From positions 124,001 to 188,000 of the forward strand of contig JBOZRQ010000046.1 in NCBI GenBank assembly GCA_050789255.1: 64,000 nucleotides of DNA. The letters run 5' to 3'. Shown piece after piece: positions 23,717 through 32,352 of the stretch. Source of the DNA: JBOZRQ01 sp050789255. Its GTDB lineage: Bacteria > Bacillota > Sulfobacillia > Symbiobacteriales > Symbiobacteriaceae. A program made the position numbers and the translations under genes. Numbering within the stretch: position 1 is the stretch's first letter; each line of letters opens with the position of its first letter. A model generated the notes under the pieces. It saw only the letters and a program-made list of their open reading frames with translations, had not been told where the DNA came from and did no database searches.

Positions 23717-23752
23717 AAACGAGCAGGGCAAATAGCCCTGCTCGTTTCCGTC
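23717..23752 (+). terminator. Strong hairpin directly behind a promoter
   Basis: AAACGAGCAGGGC and GCCCTGCTCGTTT form a perfect 13-bp stem with an AAATA loop, followed by CCGTC. It could end readthrough from the transglycosylase operon, or attenuate transcripts started at 23706 before the hydrolase gene. Confidence 0.7.
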
Positions 23753-23841
23753 GAAAGCGGGTTTTCCGCGCACACTACTATCGGGCGTACGTAGACTGAG
23801 ATGTCCGTATGAACCAATAAACGTATAGGGGTGGGACTTTC

Positions 23842-24717
23842 ATGCTGTGGCTGAGCGGAAAGGAAGATGGGCACCGGCAGGGCAGACACATGGCGGCCGA
23901 CGGGGTGCAGATCCCGTACCGGGAGTGGTGGAAACCCGCGGCAAGGGCTGTAATCTTATACCTGCACGGTCAGGGCGGGCACAGTGGCCCCTTCACCGCC
24001 ATGGGCGACGTGCTGCACAGCATGGATTTCAACCTGTACGCCTGGGACCATCGCGGCTTTGGGCTGTCGGAAGAGCCCCGGGGGGACATATCAACCTATG
24101 ATCTGTTCGTGGATGACGCCCTGGAGATACTCCGCCTGGCCCAGTTCCGCAATCCGGGTCTGCCGGTCTTCCTGCTGGGGCTCTCCATGGGCGGCCACCT
24201 GGCTGTACGGACCGCCTACCGGGCCGGCGCCGACGTGGCCGGCGTAATCGCCCTGTCGCCCGGGTTCAAGCTAAAGAATCCGCCGCCCTGGTCCGCCGTA
24301 CTGAAGTCGGCCCTGATCTGGATGGTCGCTCCGCACCGCTATCTTCCGACCATCGGCGACGGCGTGGTGACCACGCGCAACCGGGAGCATGTCGAGCGGG
24401 CGCAGAAGGACGAACACTGGGTGACCCAGTATACGGCCCGGTATCTGTTCGGCACCGTCAAGTCGATTTACAAGGCCAGGCGGGAGGCCATGAAACTGCG
24501 CGTGCCCTCCCTCTTCTTGCAGGCCGGTGACGACCACCTGATCTGCCCCGAGGAGAGCCGCCGCTTCTTTGAGCTAATTCCACACCCCGACAAGGAGTTC
24601 CGGCTGCTGGACGGCCTTTGCCATAACCTGGTGGCCGAACCGGAGATGCCGGAGATCGCCCGGGAGGTGGCCCGGTGGATGGAGGGGCGCCTGCGTCCCG
24701 GACTCTCCTTGGTCTAG
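23842..24717 (+). CDS. Alpha/beta hydrolase, monoacylglycerol lipase-like
   Basis: A 291-residue cytosolic hydrolase of the lysophospholipase/monoglyceride lipase group (Hydrolase_4). The oxyanion part is YLHGQGGHSG, the DHRGFGLSEEPRG strand-turn follows, the nucleophile elbow is LGLSMGGHLA (Ser near 119), the acid is in LQAGDDHLICPEES and the His in LCHNLVAEPE. It acts on esters, perhaps lipids; the natural substrate cannot be read from the sequence. Single gene, with terminators on both sides. Confidence 0.88.
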   Translation: MLWLSGKEDGHRQGRHMAADGVQIPYREWWKPAARAVILYLHGQGGHSGPFTAMGDVLHSMDFNLYAWDHRGFGLSEEPRGDISTYDLFVDDALEILRLAQFRNPGLPVFLLGLSMGGHLAVRTAYRAGADVAGVIALSPGFKLKNPPPWSAVLKSALIWMVAPHRYLPTIGDGVVTTRNREHVERAQKDEHWVTQYTARYLFGTVKSIYKARREAMKLRVPSLFLQAGDDHLICPEESRRFFELIPHPDKEFRLLDGLCHNLVAEPEMPEIAREVARWMEGRLRPGLSLV

Positions 24718-24765
24718 CAGATGCCCCCGGGGGTACTGTGTGAAACGGAGCACAATATGCTGTTT

Positions 24766-24794
24766 AAGTCCGGGTTGTTACCCGGACTTTTTTG
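24766..24794 (+). terminator. Terminator after the hydrolase gene
   Basis: AAGTCCGGG and CCCGGACTT with loop TTGTTA, then TTTTTG; a typical intrinsic terminator. Confidence 0.9.
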
Positions 24795-24856
24795 ATGTAC
24801 GTTGGGGGTGAGGGTTCCGACAAAATACGACACAAATTCTGAGAGGAGCGAACCAC

Positions 24857-25309
24857 ATGTCATTCATTACCCGTAACTGGCGCGGCCTGGCCCTCGTCGT
24901 TCTCGGAATCGGCACCGTCCTGGCTGCCCACTACTTCCTGAACTCCTGCGCAGATGCCGGAAAGATGATGACCACCAGCATGGGCTCCCAGGTGCCGATG
25001 CGCTGCAGCTGGACCGAGCGGGGCATACAAGGCATGGGCGCCCTCGTCGCACTTATGGGTCTGATCCTGATGGTGTGGCCGGAGTCCTGGCGGGGCATAA
25101 GTCTGTCCGCCGCCGGCGCTGGCCTCCTGATGGTGATAACGCCGCTCTGGCTGATCCCCACCTGCGACAATCAGATGATGACCTGCAACCTCAGCCTCAA
25201 GCCCGGCGCCGTGGTGCTGGGGGCTGTGATCGCCATCGCAGGGCTGCTGGGCAGCATTCGGCTGCGGCAGTATGAGTCGGGGGCCGGCGGGGTAGGGCGC
25301 ACGGCATGA
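24857..25309 (+). CDS. DUF4418-like four-helix membrane protein
   Basis: A 150-residue protein with four membrane segments (about 10-27, 55-74, 80-100 and 112-130). Conserved cysteines occur on the external loops: NSCADAGKMMTT, MRCSWTERGI (the MKCHWT-type signature of DUF4418) and PTCDNQMMTCNL. Genes of this family accompany MacB-like ABC transporters. Here it overlaps the permease gene by four bases (ATGA), so it is part of that system. Role unknown; the cysteine pairs could bind metal or form disulfides. Confidence 0.8.
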   Translation: MSFITRNWRGLALVVLGIGTVLAAHYFLNSCADAGKMMTTSMGSQVPMRCSWTERGIQGMGALVALMGLILMVWPESWRGISLSAAGAGLLMVITPLWLIPTCDNQMMTCNLSLKPGAVVLGAVIAIAGLLGSIRLRQYESGAGGVGRTA

Positions 25310-26505
25310 ACAGGTTTCACCCCTGGCGCCTGGCCTGGCTAAACCTGTTGCGCAAGCCGGGGCGCACGCTGCTGGCTGGCCTCGGCGTGGTGCTGGCGGC
25401 GGCTACCGCCTTTGCGGGAGCGCTGATCACCACCGGGGTCCACGGCGGCCTCACCAGCGGTATCTCCCGGCTCGGCGCCGATCTGATGGTGGTGCCGGAG
25501 GGCTCGACGGCGGCGACGCATAACGCCCTGGTGGTTGGGGAGCCCGCGGCGTTCTATATGGATGGGGCGGTCACCGACAAGGTGGCCACCGTTCCCGGGG
25601 TTGGCCGTGCGGCGCCGCAGATCTATGTGGAGACGCTCGCCTCGTCTGCATGCTGCACCGGGCGCCTCTTCCTGGTGGGCTTTGACCCGGACCGGGACTT
25701 TACCGTGAAGCCCTGGCTGACCAAGCTGCTCCCGGAGGGGCTTCACGCCGCCCAGGTGGTGGTGGGCAACCACATCCTGACCCCGGTGGGCGAGCTGATG
25801 CGCTTCTACGGCACCGACTTCACCGTGGCCGCCCGGCTGGACGGCACGGGGATGGGCGCCGACGAGACGGTCTTCCTGCCGGTCCAGGCGGTCCGGCAGC
25901 TGGTGCTGGACTCCGAGACAAAGGCTGAGAAGCCCCTGCGGATCCCGCCGGGGCAGATCTCCTCGGTGCTGGTTCGGGTCGAGAATCCCGGGAGCGTCGA
26001 TGAGGTGGCCCGGCGAATCCAGGCAGCGGTTCCCGGGGTCTCGGTGGTCACCACCGGCGACGTGACCCGTGGGGTCACCCGAGACCTGGGGCGCCTGATG
26101 GCGACCCTGACGCCGGTGCTGTCCGGGGTACTCCTGGTTTGTCTGGCCCTGCTGGTGGTACTCTTCGCCGCCGTGGCGGCGGAGCGCTCCCGGGAGGTTG
26201 GGCTGATGCGGGCCATGGGTGCGACGGAGCGGTTTGTCGTTTCGCTACTGGTCCGGGAGGCCGTGCTGCTCGCAGTGGCGGGCGGTCTGGCCGGCGCCCT
26301 GGCCGGGGCGGGCCTCTTCGCCCTGTTCCAGCGCGTGATCACCCTCAGCTACACCCTGCCCTACGCCTGGCCGTCCTTGGCGGTGCAGGCGGGGCTGGGA
26401 GCGGCGACTGTGGCCGGCATTGCCCTGCTGGGCGGGCTCGCCGCATGGTGGCCCACCTGGCGGCTGGCCCGCCAGGACCCGTTCTACACCCTTCACGCAC
26501 GGTAA
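25306..26505 (+). CDS. FtsX/MacB-type ABC transporter permease
   Basis: A 399-residue permease: an N-terminal membrane segment (about 20-40), a large outer MacB-PCD domain (45-270) and three C-terminal membrane segments (about 278-300, 320-345 and 360-385), the FtsX layout. The outer domain has GADLMVVPEGS and the notable SACCTGRLFLVGFDPDRDFT, a double cysteine motif that recurs in this subfamily. FDP and PWLTKLLPEG follow. It works with the ATPase at 26521 and the second permease at 27176. MacB-type systems use ATP to do mechanical work across the membrane rather than ordinary transport. Confidence 0.88.
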   Translation: MNRFHPWRLAWLNLLRKPGRTLLAGLGVVLAAATAFAGALITTGVHGGLTSGISRLGADLMVVPEGSTAATHNALVVGEPAAFYMDGAVTDKVATVPGVGRAAPQIYVETLASSACCTGRLFLVGFDPDRDFTVKPWLTKLLPEGLHAAQVVVGNHILTPVGELMRFYGTDFTVAARLDGTGMGADETVFLPVQAVRQLVLDSETKAEKPLRIPPGQISSVLVRVENPGSVDEVARRIQAAVPGVSVVTTGDVTRGVTRDLGRLMATLTPVLSGVLLVCLALLVVLFAAVAAERSREVGLMRAMGATERFVVSLLVREAVLLAVAGGLAGALAGAGLFALFQRVITLSYTLPYAWPSLAVQAGLGAATVAGIALLGGLAAWWPTWRLARQDPFYTLHAR

Positions 26506-26520
26506 GTCAGGAGTGGCCAT

Positions 26521-27186
26521 ATGATCAAACTCAGTCAAGTCCGCAAGTCCTACACAAGCGGGGGGCAGTGCGTTGACGCCGCCCAAGACCTCACTGAGCA
26601 GATCGCCCGCGGCGAGTTTGTCCTGATCACGGGCAGGTCGGGGGCGGGCAAGTCAACCCTGCTCTCCCTGGTTGGCGGCCTGATCAAGCCCGACTCGGGC
26701 ACGGTGGCGGTTGCCGGCAGGGACCTCTGGCAGATGTCCGACCGCGATCGCTCGCTGTTCCGTTGCCAAACCATGGGCTTTGTCTTCCAGTTCGCCAGTC
26801 TGGTGCCGACCCTGTCGGTGCTGGAGAACGTGCTCTTGCCCTCAGCCTTTCTGCCCGCCGCCGGCGATCTGTCCGCACGAGCCGTAGAGTTGTTGGAGCA
26901 GGTCGGCCTGGGAGGGCTGCAGGGGCGCTTCCCCTGGCAGCTCTCCGGCGGGCAGCAAAAGCGCGTGGCGGTGGCTCGGGCCTTGCTGCACAGCCCGCCG
27001 CTCCTCCTGGCCGACGAGCCGACCGCCGACCTGGACGAGGAGACCGAGGCCGAGATCCTGGGGCTCTTTCTCGCACTGAACAAGATGGGGACCACGGTGC
27101 TGCTGGCCACCCACAACCTGGATCTGGCCAAGTTCGCCAGCAGGCACCTGATGCTTGCAGGGGGGCGGGTCCGGCATGTCTCGTAG
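26521..27186 (+). CDS. ABC transporter ATP-binding protein (LolD/MacB type)
   Basis: A 221-residue ATPase. Walker A GRSGAGKSTLLS (about 38-49), Q loop FVFQFASLVPTL, signature LSGGQQKRVAVARALL, Walker B LLLADEPTADLD, and the H-switch in LLATHNLDLA. The order permease-ATPase-permease, with a DUF4418 gene before them, suggests a heterodimeric FtsX-type exporter or mechanotransmitter. Overlaps the next gene by 11 bases. Confidence 0.94.
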   Translation: MIKLSQVRKSYTSGGQCVDAAQDLTEQIARGEFVLITGRSGAGKSTLLSLVGGLIKPDSGTVAVAGRDLWQMSDRDRSLFRCQTMGFVFQFASLVPTLSVLENVLLPSAFLPAAGDLSARAVELLEQVGLGGLQGRFPWQLSGGQQKRVAVARALLHSPPLLLADEPTADLDEETEAEILGLFLALNKMGTTVLLATHNLDLAKFASRHLMLAGGRVRHVS

Positions 27187-28030
27187 ACCGGTGAGCGGGT
27201 GGACCTTGCTGCGGGCCGGGCTGAAGCGGCGACCCTGGCAAGTGGCTGCCGGCATGCTGGCGGCCATGGTGGCGGCGGGCGCCCTCCTTGCGGCCGTGGC
27301 GATCTTCCAGGTTACCGGGCGGCAGTTGCAGAGCGGGCTGGATCGGCTCGGCGCCGACCTGCTGCTGGTCCCGCGGGGCCAGCGGGAGGCAGCCGAGCGG
27401 TTTCTGCGGGAGGGCGGCGCCCTGCAAGTGGCGGGGACGGCGCCTGTTGATGCCTGGAAGGAGCAGATCACCAAGGCTCGGGTGATTGGCGTCGAAGAGA
27501 TGCAGCCGCAGGGCGCCGCCCTCCTGATTCGCCTCGATGGCATCTTCTCGCCGATCCTCGCAGCGCAAGACGTTGGGAAGGCGGTGCCGGACGCCGAGGT
27601 GGTCATCGCTGAGCAGGCGGCCCGGCGGGTTGCCCGGGACCTACAACCGCTCCTGCGGTTCCTGGGTCCCGCGAGCGCTGTGGCCATGCTGGGCGCCGTG
27701 CTGTTGACGGCCATGCTTACCGCCATTCGGGTCTCCGAGCGGAGGGGCGAGCTGGGCATGCTGCGGGCCGTCGGGGCGAGCCGTGGCTGGATGATTGGGC
27801 TCACCCTCGGTGAGGTGGGCCTGATCGGGGTCCTTGGCGGGACGGTCGGTGTGCTGCTTGCCGGTGGGCTCCTTCTGTGGGCCGCCGGAGGAGGGCTGCC
27901 CGTCACAGAACTGCTACTGCTGGCGCTCGGGGCGCTATGCATCACAGTGGTGGCGACCGGGGCAGCGGCGATCGGCCCGGCCCTGAAGGCGGCGGCTCTG
28001 GACCCGCTTGATGCTGTACGACGACCATAG
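27176..28030 (+). CDS. Second FtsX/MacB-type ABC permease
   Basis: A 284-residue permease with the same plan as the one at 25306 but a smaller outer domain. One N-terminal membrane segment (about 20-42) and GADLLLVPRGQ (compare GADLMVVPEGS in the partner), then three C-terminal segments with MLRAVGASRGWMIGL. It has no CC motif. Start ATG 27176 (MSRRPVSGW) inside the ATPase 3' end. The two permeases probably form a heterodimer. The Campylobacter Cj1661/Cj1662 permeases beside the P19 iron system are a remembered analogy, not shown here. Confidence 0.85.
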   Translation: MSRRPVSGWTLLRAGLKRRPWQVAAGMLAAMVAAGALLAAVAIFQVTGRQLQSGLDRLGADLLLVPRGQREAAERFLREGGALQVAGTAPVDAWKEQITKARVIGVEEMQPQGAALLIRLDGIFSPILAAQDVGKAVPDAEVVIAEQAARRVARDLQPLLRFLGPASAVAMLGAVLLTAMLTAIRVSERRGELGMLRAVGASRGWMIGLTLGEVGLIGVLGGTVGVLLAGGLLLWAAGGGLPVTELLLLALGALCITVVATGAAAIGPALKAAALDPLDAVRRP

Positions 28031-28040
28031 AGATGGAGAA

Positions 28041-28076
28041 GGCCGCCAGGACACACACCTGGCGGCCGTTTTGTTT
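28041..28076. terminator. Terminator between convergent genes
   Basis: GGCCGCCAGG and CCTGGCGGCC with a seven-base loop, then GTTTTGTTT. It ends the ABC operon; the leftward gene stops at 28078. Confidence 0.88.
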
Positions 28077-28077
28077 C

Positions 28078-29063
28078 CTAGGCTGTGGCTCTGGAGCCTA
28101 TGGCGGCCATGGCCGCACAGCAGAGACCCGTGAGGGCGACGACCATGCTGGTGCTGCGGATTGAGACAAACAGGGCCTCCACGGCGGCCCGCAGCACGGA
28201 GAAGGCGAGCCCGCCGGTGGGGTCACCGGCAAGGGCACTACGGATGGCTGGCAGGGCGAGGTTGACGCCAACCAGGCTCACCGCAAGCTGCAGTGCGCCG
28301 CCGATCAACAGCGGTGCGGCCACCCAGCCCAGCGGCAAGTACCAACGGTCCAGGTTGAGGAGGGCCAGCAGCCCCAGCAGGAAGGCCAGCAGCACCCAGC
28401 GTAGGGAACCAGCCGAAGACCCCGACGGGCCTCTGCCAGGCCGGCGCTGACCTGACTCCATAAGCCGGGGCCCTTGCGCCGCTCCACCTCGGCGGCGAGA
28501 TCGACCGCAGCAGGGATCAGCCCCTGAAGTCGGGCGTCCGTGAGAAACCAGTCGACCACCCTCCGATTGAAGGTGGCGTTGGGCGATTTGCATGGGGGCA
28601 TGCCGCCCTGATACGAGATCGCCAGCTGAGCTGCCTGCGCCAACGTGCAGACTGGCAGGGCCTCCACCTTGGCGGTCACCACAGGTCGGACGGCACCGGG
28701 GAGGGCGGCTCGAACTTCGCTGAGGTCGAGGATGATCTCCGGGCGGGCTGCCCCGGACAGGAACCAGGCATGCAGCCCCTGGAGTACGCTTCCGGCCATG
28801 GCCTCGAGCCGGTCTGCCGGCAAGACCGTCTTAACGATGCTGTCAATCTCAGCCGGGGTGAAGGTGGCATCAGCGCCTCGAACGGCGGCCGAGAACGAGT
28901 CGACCAGGAACGTCTGCAACTGGACCTGCAGGCCCGACTGGTCCATCACCCGTTTGCTAAAGCGGGGATCGGTCAGCAAGGTGCGGGCTGAGGCGGCGGC
29001 GATCTGTCCGGCCAGGGCAGGGACGAGGAGCAGGACCAGTACCACAGAGATGACCTTTCGCAC
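28078..29063 (-). pseudogene. Membrane protein gene with a frameshift
   Basis: The first part, from GTG 29063, encodes an N-terminal membrane anchor (VISVVLVLLLVPALAG) and an outer helical domain down to GLAEARRGLRLVP near 28415. The same protein then continues in the -1 frame as RWVLLAFLLGLLALLNLD with two or three further membrane segments, ending at 28078. The two halves together give a sensible layout of about 325 residues (anchor, outer domain, C-terminal membrane block), so a single gene has been split near 28405-28425. A real mutation, a base-call error in GTTCCCTA, and programmed slippage are all possible. It follows the DUF255 gene by 29 bases on the same strand. The family is not recognised. 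Confidence 0.7.
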
Positions 29064-29092
29064 GGTGCGCAGGGGGGTTCCCTCCCGGGCCG

Positions 29093-31132
29093 TCAGGACA
29101 GGTGTTGGACCAGCGCAGACCAGTCGGTGGCAGGCGGGGAGCAGGCGAAATTCCGGCAGACGTAGGCGGTGGGCCTGCCGCCCTGCATCCCCTTGCCAGC
29201 CCAGATTGGCGCATCGTCCCTGGGCTCGTCGATCCGGGTCAGAAGCAGGTTGGGTTCGAAGTGTCGGCCCAGCCCCTCCAGCCACTCCTCGGGCGCCGGG
29301 CCTACCAGGGTGACCTCAGTCGGGCTGGCGTGATAGAGGTCCAGGGCAGCCAGCAGGGTCCCCATGCCGCCCGCGTAACGCTCCATATGCTCCTGGTAGG
29401 TGCGGAAGACCTGCTCGGCGATCTCCCGGAAGGTGTCATCCCCGGTGAAGGGGATCAGCCGCAGAAGGTTGTGCACGGCGACGCTGGACCCGGCGGGGGT
29501 GGAGGAGTCCATGGCATCCCTGGGCCGGTGGATCAGCGGCTCGGCGCCCTCCTGGGTCAGGTAGAAGGAGCCCTGTCCATCATAGAAGAGGCGAACCGTC
29601 TCCCGGGCGTAGTGGACCGCCTTGCGCAGGTACCCCTCCTCGAATGTCGCCTCATACAGATCGATCAGGCCGGCGGTGAAGTAGGCGTAGTCCTCGATAT
29701 AGCCAGCAATGGCGGCGTTGCCGTCCTTGTAGCGGCGCAGCAGCCCGCCCTGCTCGTCGGTCAAGCGGCGAAGCACGAAGTCGGCGGCGCTGCGGGCAGC
29801 CCCGGCATACCTCTGAACGCGCAGAACCCGGGCGGCCCGGGCGAAGGCGCTGATCATCAGCCCGTTCCAGGCGGTGAGGATCTTCTCGTCGCGGAAGGGC
29901 GGGACGCGCTTTTCACGGTAGGCCAGCATCAGGCGGCGCCCTTCCTGCAGGCGCTGCTCAACCTCTTCCACGGGTAGGTCCAGGTCCCGGGCCAACTCGT
30001 CCGCCCGCTCCGCCATATGGAGCACCGTCTTACCGGTATGCTCAAAGTTCCCTTCCATGCTAACGCCGTAGTGGCGGCACATCAGCTCGCCAAGGTCCGG
30101 GCCGACCGCCTCGAACACCTCGGCCCGGTCGAAGACGAAGAACTTGCCCTCCTCGCCCTCGGTGTCGGCATCGGTGGTGGCGTAGACGGCGCCCTCGGGG
30201 TGGGTCATCTCCCGGATCACATAGTCCAGCGTCTCCTCGGCGATGCGCCGGAAGAGGGAATCGCCGGTGATCTGCCACGCCGCCAGGTAGACCGGCGGAA
30301 GGGAGGCGTTGTCGTAGAGCATCTTCTCGAAGTGGGGCACCGCCCACCGGGCGTCGACGCTGTAGCGATGAAAGCCGCCGCCCAACTGGTCGTAAACCCC
30401 GCCCTCGGCCATCTTACGCAGCGTTAGGGTGACCAGGCCCAGCATTTCCTGGTCGCCGGTCGCCTTGTAGTGCCGGAGCATGACCTCCAGGTTGTAGGTG
30501 TTGGGGAACTTGGGCGCCCCGCCGAAGCCCCCGTGCTCGCGGTCAACCCGCTTTGCCAGCGCCCGGGCGGCGTTGGACACCAGTTGGCGGGGAGGCACGT
30601 TTCCCGCCGCCGTCGGGACCTGCTCGCTCTGGGCGATGGCGCTGGTCCAGTTCTCGGAGACCTCCCGGACCTCGTCGCGCTTCTCGGTGTAGGCCCGGTG
30701 CAGGGCGTGCAAGGTCTGCTTGAAGCCGGGGCGCCCGTAGCGATCGGTGGGCGGGAAGTATGTACCGACGTAAAAGGGCTTCTGCTCGGGCGTCAGCCAC
30801 ACCGAGAGCGGCCAGCCGCCGCGCCGGGTGACGATCTGGCAGATCGACTGGTAGATCTGGTCAAGGTCGGGCCGCTCCTCACGGTCGACCTTGATATTGA
30901 TGAAGTGCTCGTTCATCATCGCCGCGATGTCGGGGTCTGAAAAGGACTCGTGCTCCATGACGTGGCACCAGTGGCAGGCGCTGTAGCCGATGCTCAGGAA
31001 GATGGGTTTGTCCTCCGCCTTGGCCTTTTGCAGGGCTTCAGGACCCCAGGGGTACCATTCAACTGGGTTATGGGCGTGCTGCTGAAGGTATGGGGATGCC
31101 TCGTGAATGAGGCGGTTGGGTTTGACGGCCAG
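29093..31132 (-). CDS. DUF255 thioredoxin-fold / six-hairpin protein (YyaL, SPATA20-like)
   Basis: A 679-residue protein of the DUF255 family. Residues 1-165 are a thioredoxin-like domain with NRLIHEASPYLQQHAHNPVE, then WYPWG and the CxxC-type site GYSACHWCHVMEHESF. The rest is an alpha/alpha barrel like N-acylglucosamine epimerase and glycosidases (GGFGGAPKFPN, GGVYDQLGGGFHRYS, HFEKMLYDNA, LTAWNGLMI). No ATG, GTG or TTG lies at the expected N-terminus. CTG 31132 is nine bases after AAGGAGG (31141-31147) and gives exactly the family N-terminus, so a CTG start is likely. The function is unclear; members are conserved from bacteria to mammals. Confidence 0.93.
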   Translation of the reverse strand: MAVKPNRLIHEASPYLQQHAHNPVEWYPWGPEALQKAKAEDKPIFLSIGYSACHWCHVMEHESFSDPDIAAMMNEHFINIKVDREERPDLDQIYQSICQIVTRRGGWPLSVWLTPEQKPFYVGTYFPPTDRYGRPGFKQTLHALHRAYTEKRDEVREVSENWTSAIAQSEQVPTAAGNVPPRQLVSNAARALAKRVDREHGGFGGAPKFPNTYNLEVMLRHYKATGDQEMLGLVTLTLRKMAEGGVYDQLGGGFHRYSVDARWAVPHFEKMLYDNASLPPVYLAAWQITGDSLFRRIAEETLDYVIREMTHPEGAVYATTDADTEGEEGKFFVFDRAEVFEAVGPDLGELMCRHYGVSMEGNFEHTGKTVLHMAERADELARDLDLPVEEVEQRLQEGRRLMLAYREKRVPPFRDEKILTAWNGLMISAFARAARVLRVQRYAGAARSAADFVLRRLTDEQGGLLRRYKDGNAAIAGYIEDYAYFTAGLIDLYEATFEEGYLRKAVHYARETVRLFYDGQGSFYLTQEGAEPLIHRPRDAMDSSTPAGSSVAVHNLLRLIPFTGDDTFREIAEQVFRTYQEHMERYAGGMGTLLAALDLYHASPTEVTLVGPAPEEWLEGLGRHFEPNLLLTRIDEPRDDAPIWAGKGMQGGRPTAYVCRNFACSPPATDWSALVQHLS
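31031..31118 (-). repeat. 88-bp direct repeat, copy A (inside DUF255 gene 5' end)
   Basis: Encodes about residues 5-34 of the DUF255 protein. It matches copy B at 32265-32352 in 84 of 88 positions. Confidence 0.95.
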
Positions 31133-31308
31133 ATTGATCGACCTCCTTCTTCCGGCCCCGCCGCTGCCACTTCTATTTGTGTGCCGCCGTTTGAGCCCTC
31201 TTGTAGGATATCATGACTGGATGAACCTATCATGCAAAACCGGAACGCACATTGTCGGGCGGCTCCCAGCGATTTCTGTTATCCTAAGGCTGCGAAGGGG
31301 GCCGTGCC

Positions 31309-32175
31309 ATGAATCAACTGAAGCACATGAACGATGCGCTGAGCTATATCGAGGAACATCTCACAGAAGATGTGGACCTTCAGCTGGCTGCGAAAATCGC
31401 CTGCTGTTCGGAGTACCACTTCAAGCGGATGTTCTCCTCTCTTTCGGGGATGCCCCTGTCGGAGTACATCCGCCGTAGAAGGTTGACGCTGGCCGCACAG
31501 GAACTGGTCGGAGGAGCTGCAAGAGTCGTCGATGTGGCCATCAAATATCGATATGATTCTGCCGACGCTTTCGCACGCGCGTTCCAAGCCCATCACGGGG
31601 TCGTTCCCTCACAGGCGAGGCTTCAAGGACAGGTCTTGAACGCGTTCTCTCGCATGACCTTTCAGTTGGCAATCAGGGGAGGAAATAATATGAAATATCG
31701 AATCGTGGAGAAGGACTCGTTTCGGATTGTCGGCATCAAAAAGCGAGTGACGCTTGTCTACAGCGGTGAAAACCCGGATATCACCGCAATGTGGGCACTG
31801 CTAGACCCGGAGAAGATCGGACAGTTGAAAGCCATTTCCAATGTAGAGCCCCTGGGCCTTGTGCAAGCATCGGTCAACTTCTCCGAAGGGCGGTATGACG
31901 GTGGATCATTGGATCATTACATTGGGGCCGCAACGGACAATCCCTGTCCGACAAACTTCGAGGTGCTGGAAGTCCCTGCTCTGACATGGGCGGTATTCGA
32001 GTCGATCGGTCCCGCCCCAGAGGCAGTACAACACACGTGGGCACGAATCTATGCTGAATGGTTCCCGTCCTCCAATTACCAGCAGACCGAAGGACCAGAA
32101 CTGATGTGGTTCGAGAGCAAGGATGTCACCTCGCCGACATTCCGCAGCGAAATCTGGATTCCGGTTAAGAAATAA
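31309..32175 (+). CDS. AraC-family regulator with GyrI-like effector domain
   Basis: A 288-residue transcription factor. Residues 8-105 are a double helix-turn-helix of AraC/XylS type at the N-terminus (DLQLAAKIACCSEYHFKRMF, then IKYRYDSADAFARAFQAHHG). Residues 125-288 are a GyrI/Rob-type ligand domain (YRIVEKDSFRIVGI, AVFESIGPAPEAVQHTW, EWFPSSNYQQTEGPELMWF, SEIWIPVKK). Such proteins bind small cations or drugs and activate efflux or stress genes. It is divergent from the DUF255 gene, lies between two copies of an 88-bp repeat, and opens a region of accessory genes. Start ATG 31309 lacks a strong ribosome site (GGGGGCC only). Confidence 0.92.
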   Translation: MNQLKHMNDALSYIEEHLTEDVDLQLAAKIACCSEYHFKRMFSSLSGMPLSEYIRRRRLTLAAQELVGGAARVVDVAIKYRYDSADAFARAFQAHHGVVPSQARLQGQVLNAFSRMTFQLAIRGGNNMKYRIVEKDSFRIVGIKKRVTLVYSGENPDITAMWALLDPEKIGQLKAISNVEPLGLVQASVNFSEGRYDGGSLDHYIGAATDNPCPTNFEVLEVPALTWAVFESIGPAPEAVQHTWARIYAEWFPSSNYQQTEGPELMWFESKDVTSPTFRSEIWIPVKK

Positions 32176-32211
32176 GGCGTGTTGAGTGGGCTGCCCAACG
32201 TGGCAGACTGG

Positions 32212-32237
32212 GCCGTCGTGGAACCACGACGGCTCTT
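32212..32237 (+). terminator. Terminator after the AraC-type gene
   Basis: GCCGTCGTGG and CCACGACGGC form a perfect 10-bp stem with an AA centre, then TCTTGACTTT. Confidence 0.8.
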
Positions 32238-32264
32238 GACTTTCCACCCGTTGGGTGTTCGTTA

Positions 32265-32352
32265 CAGGGCTTCAGGACCCCAGGGGTATCAGTCAACCGG
32301 GTTATGGGGGTGCTGCTGAAGGTATGGGGATGCCTCGTGAATGAGGCGGTTG
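32265..32352 (-). repeat. 88-bp direct repeat, copy B (DUF255 gene relic)
   Basis: Four differences from copy A. Read on the minus strand in the DUF255 frame, they change TGG to TGA (a stop), GAA to GAC and GCC to CCC, plus one silent change. It is therefore a dead 5' fragment of a DUF255 gene, not coding now. Its GAC (giving NPVD) is the more usual family residue at that place, so copy B may descend from an older or foreign copy. Confidence 0.85.
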
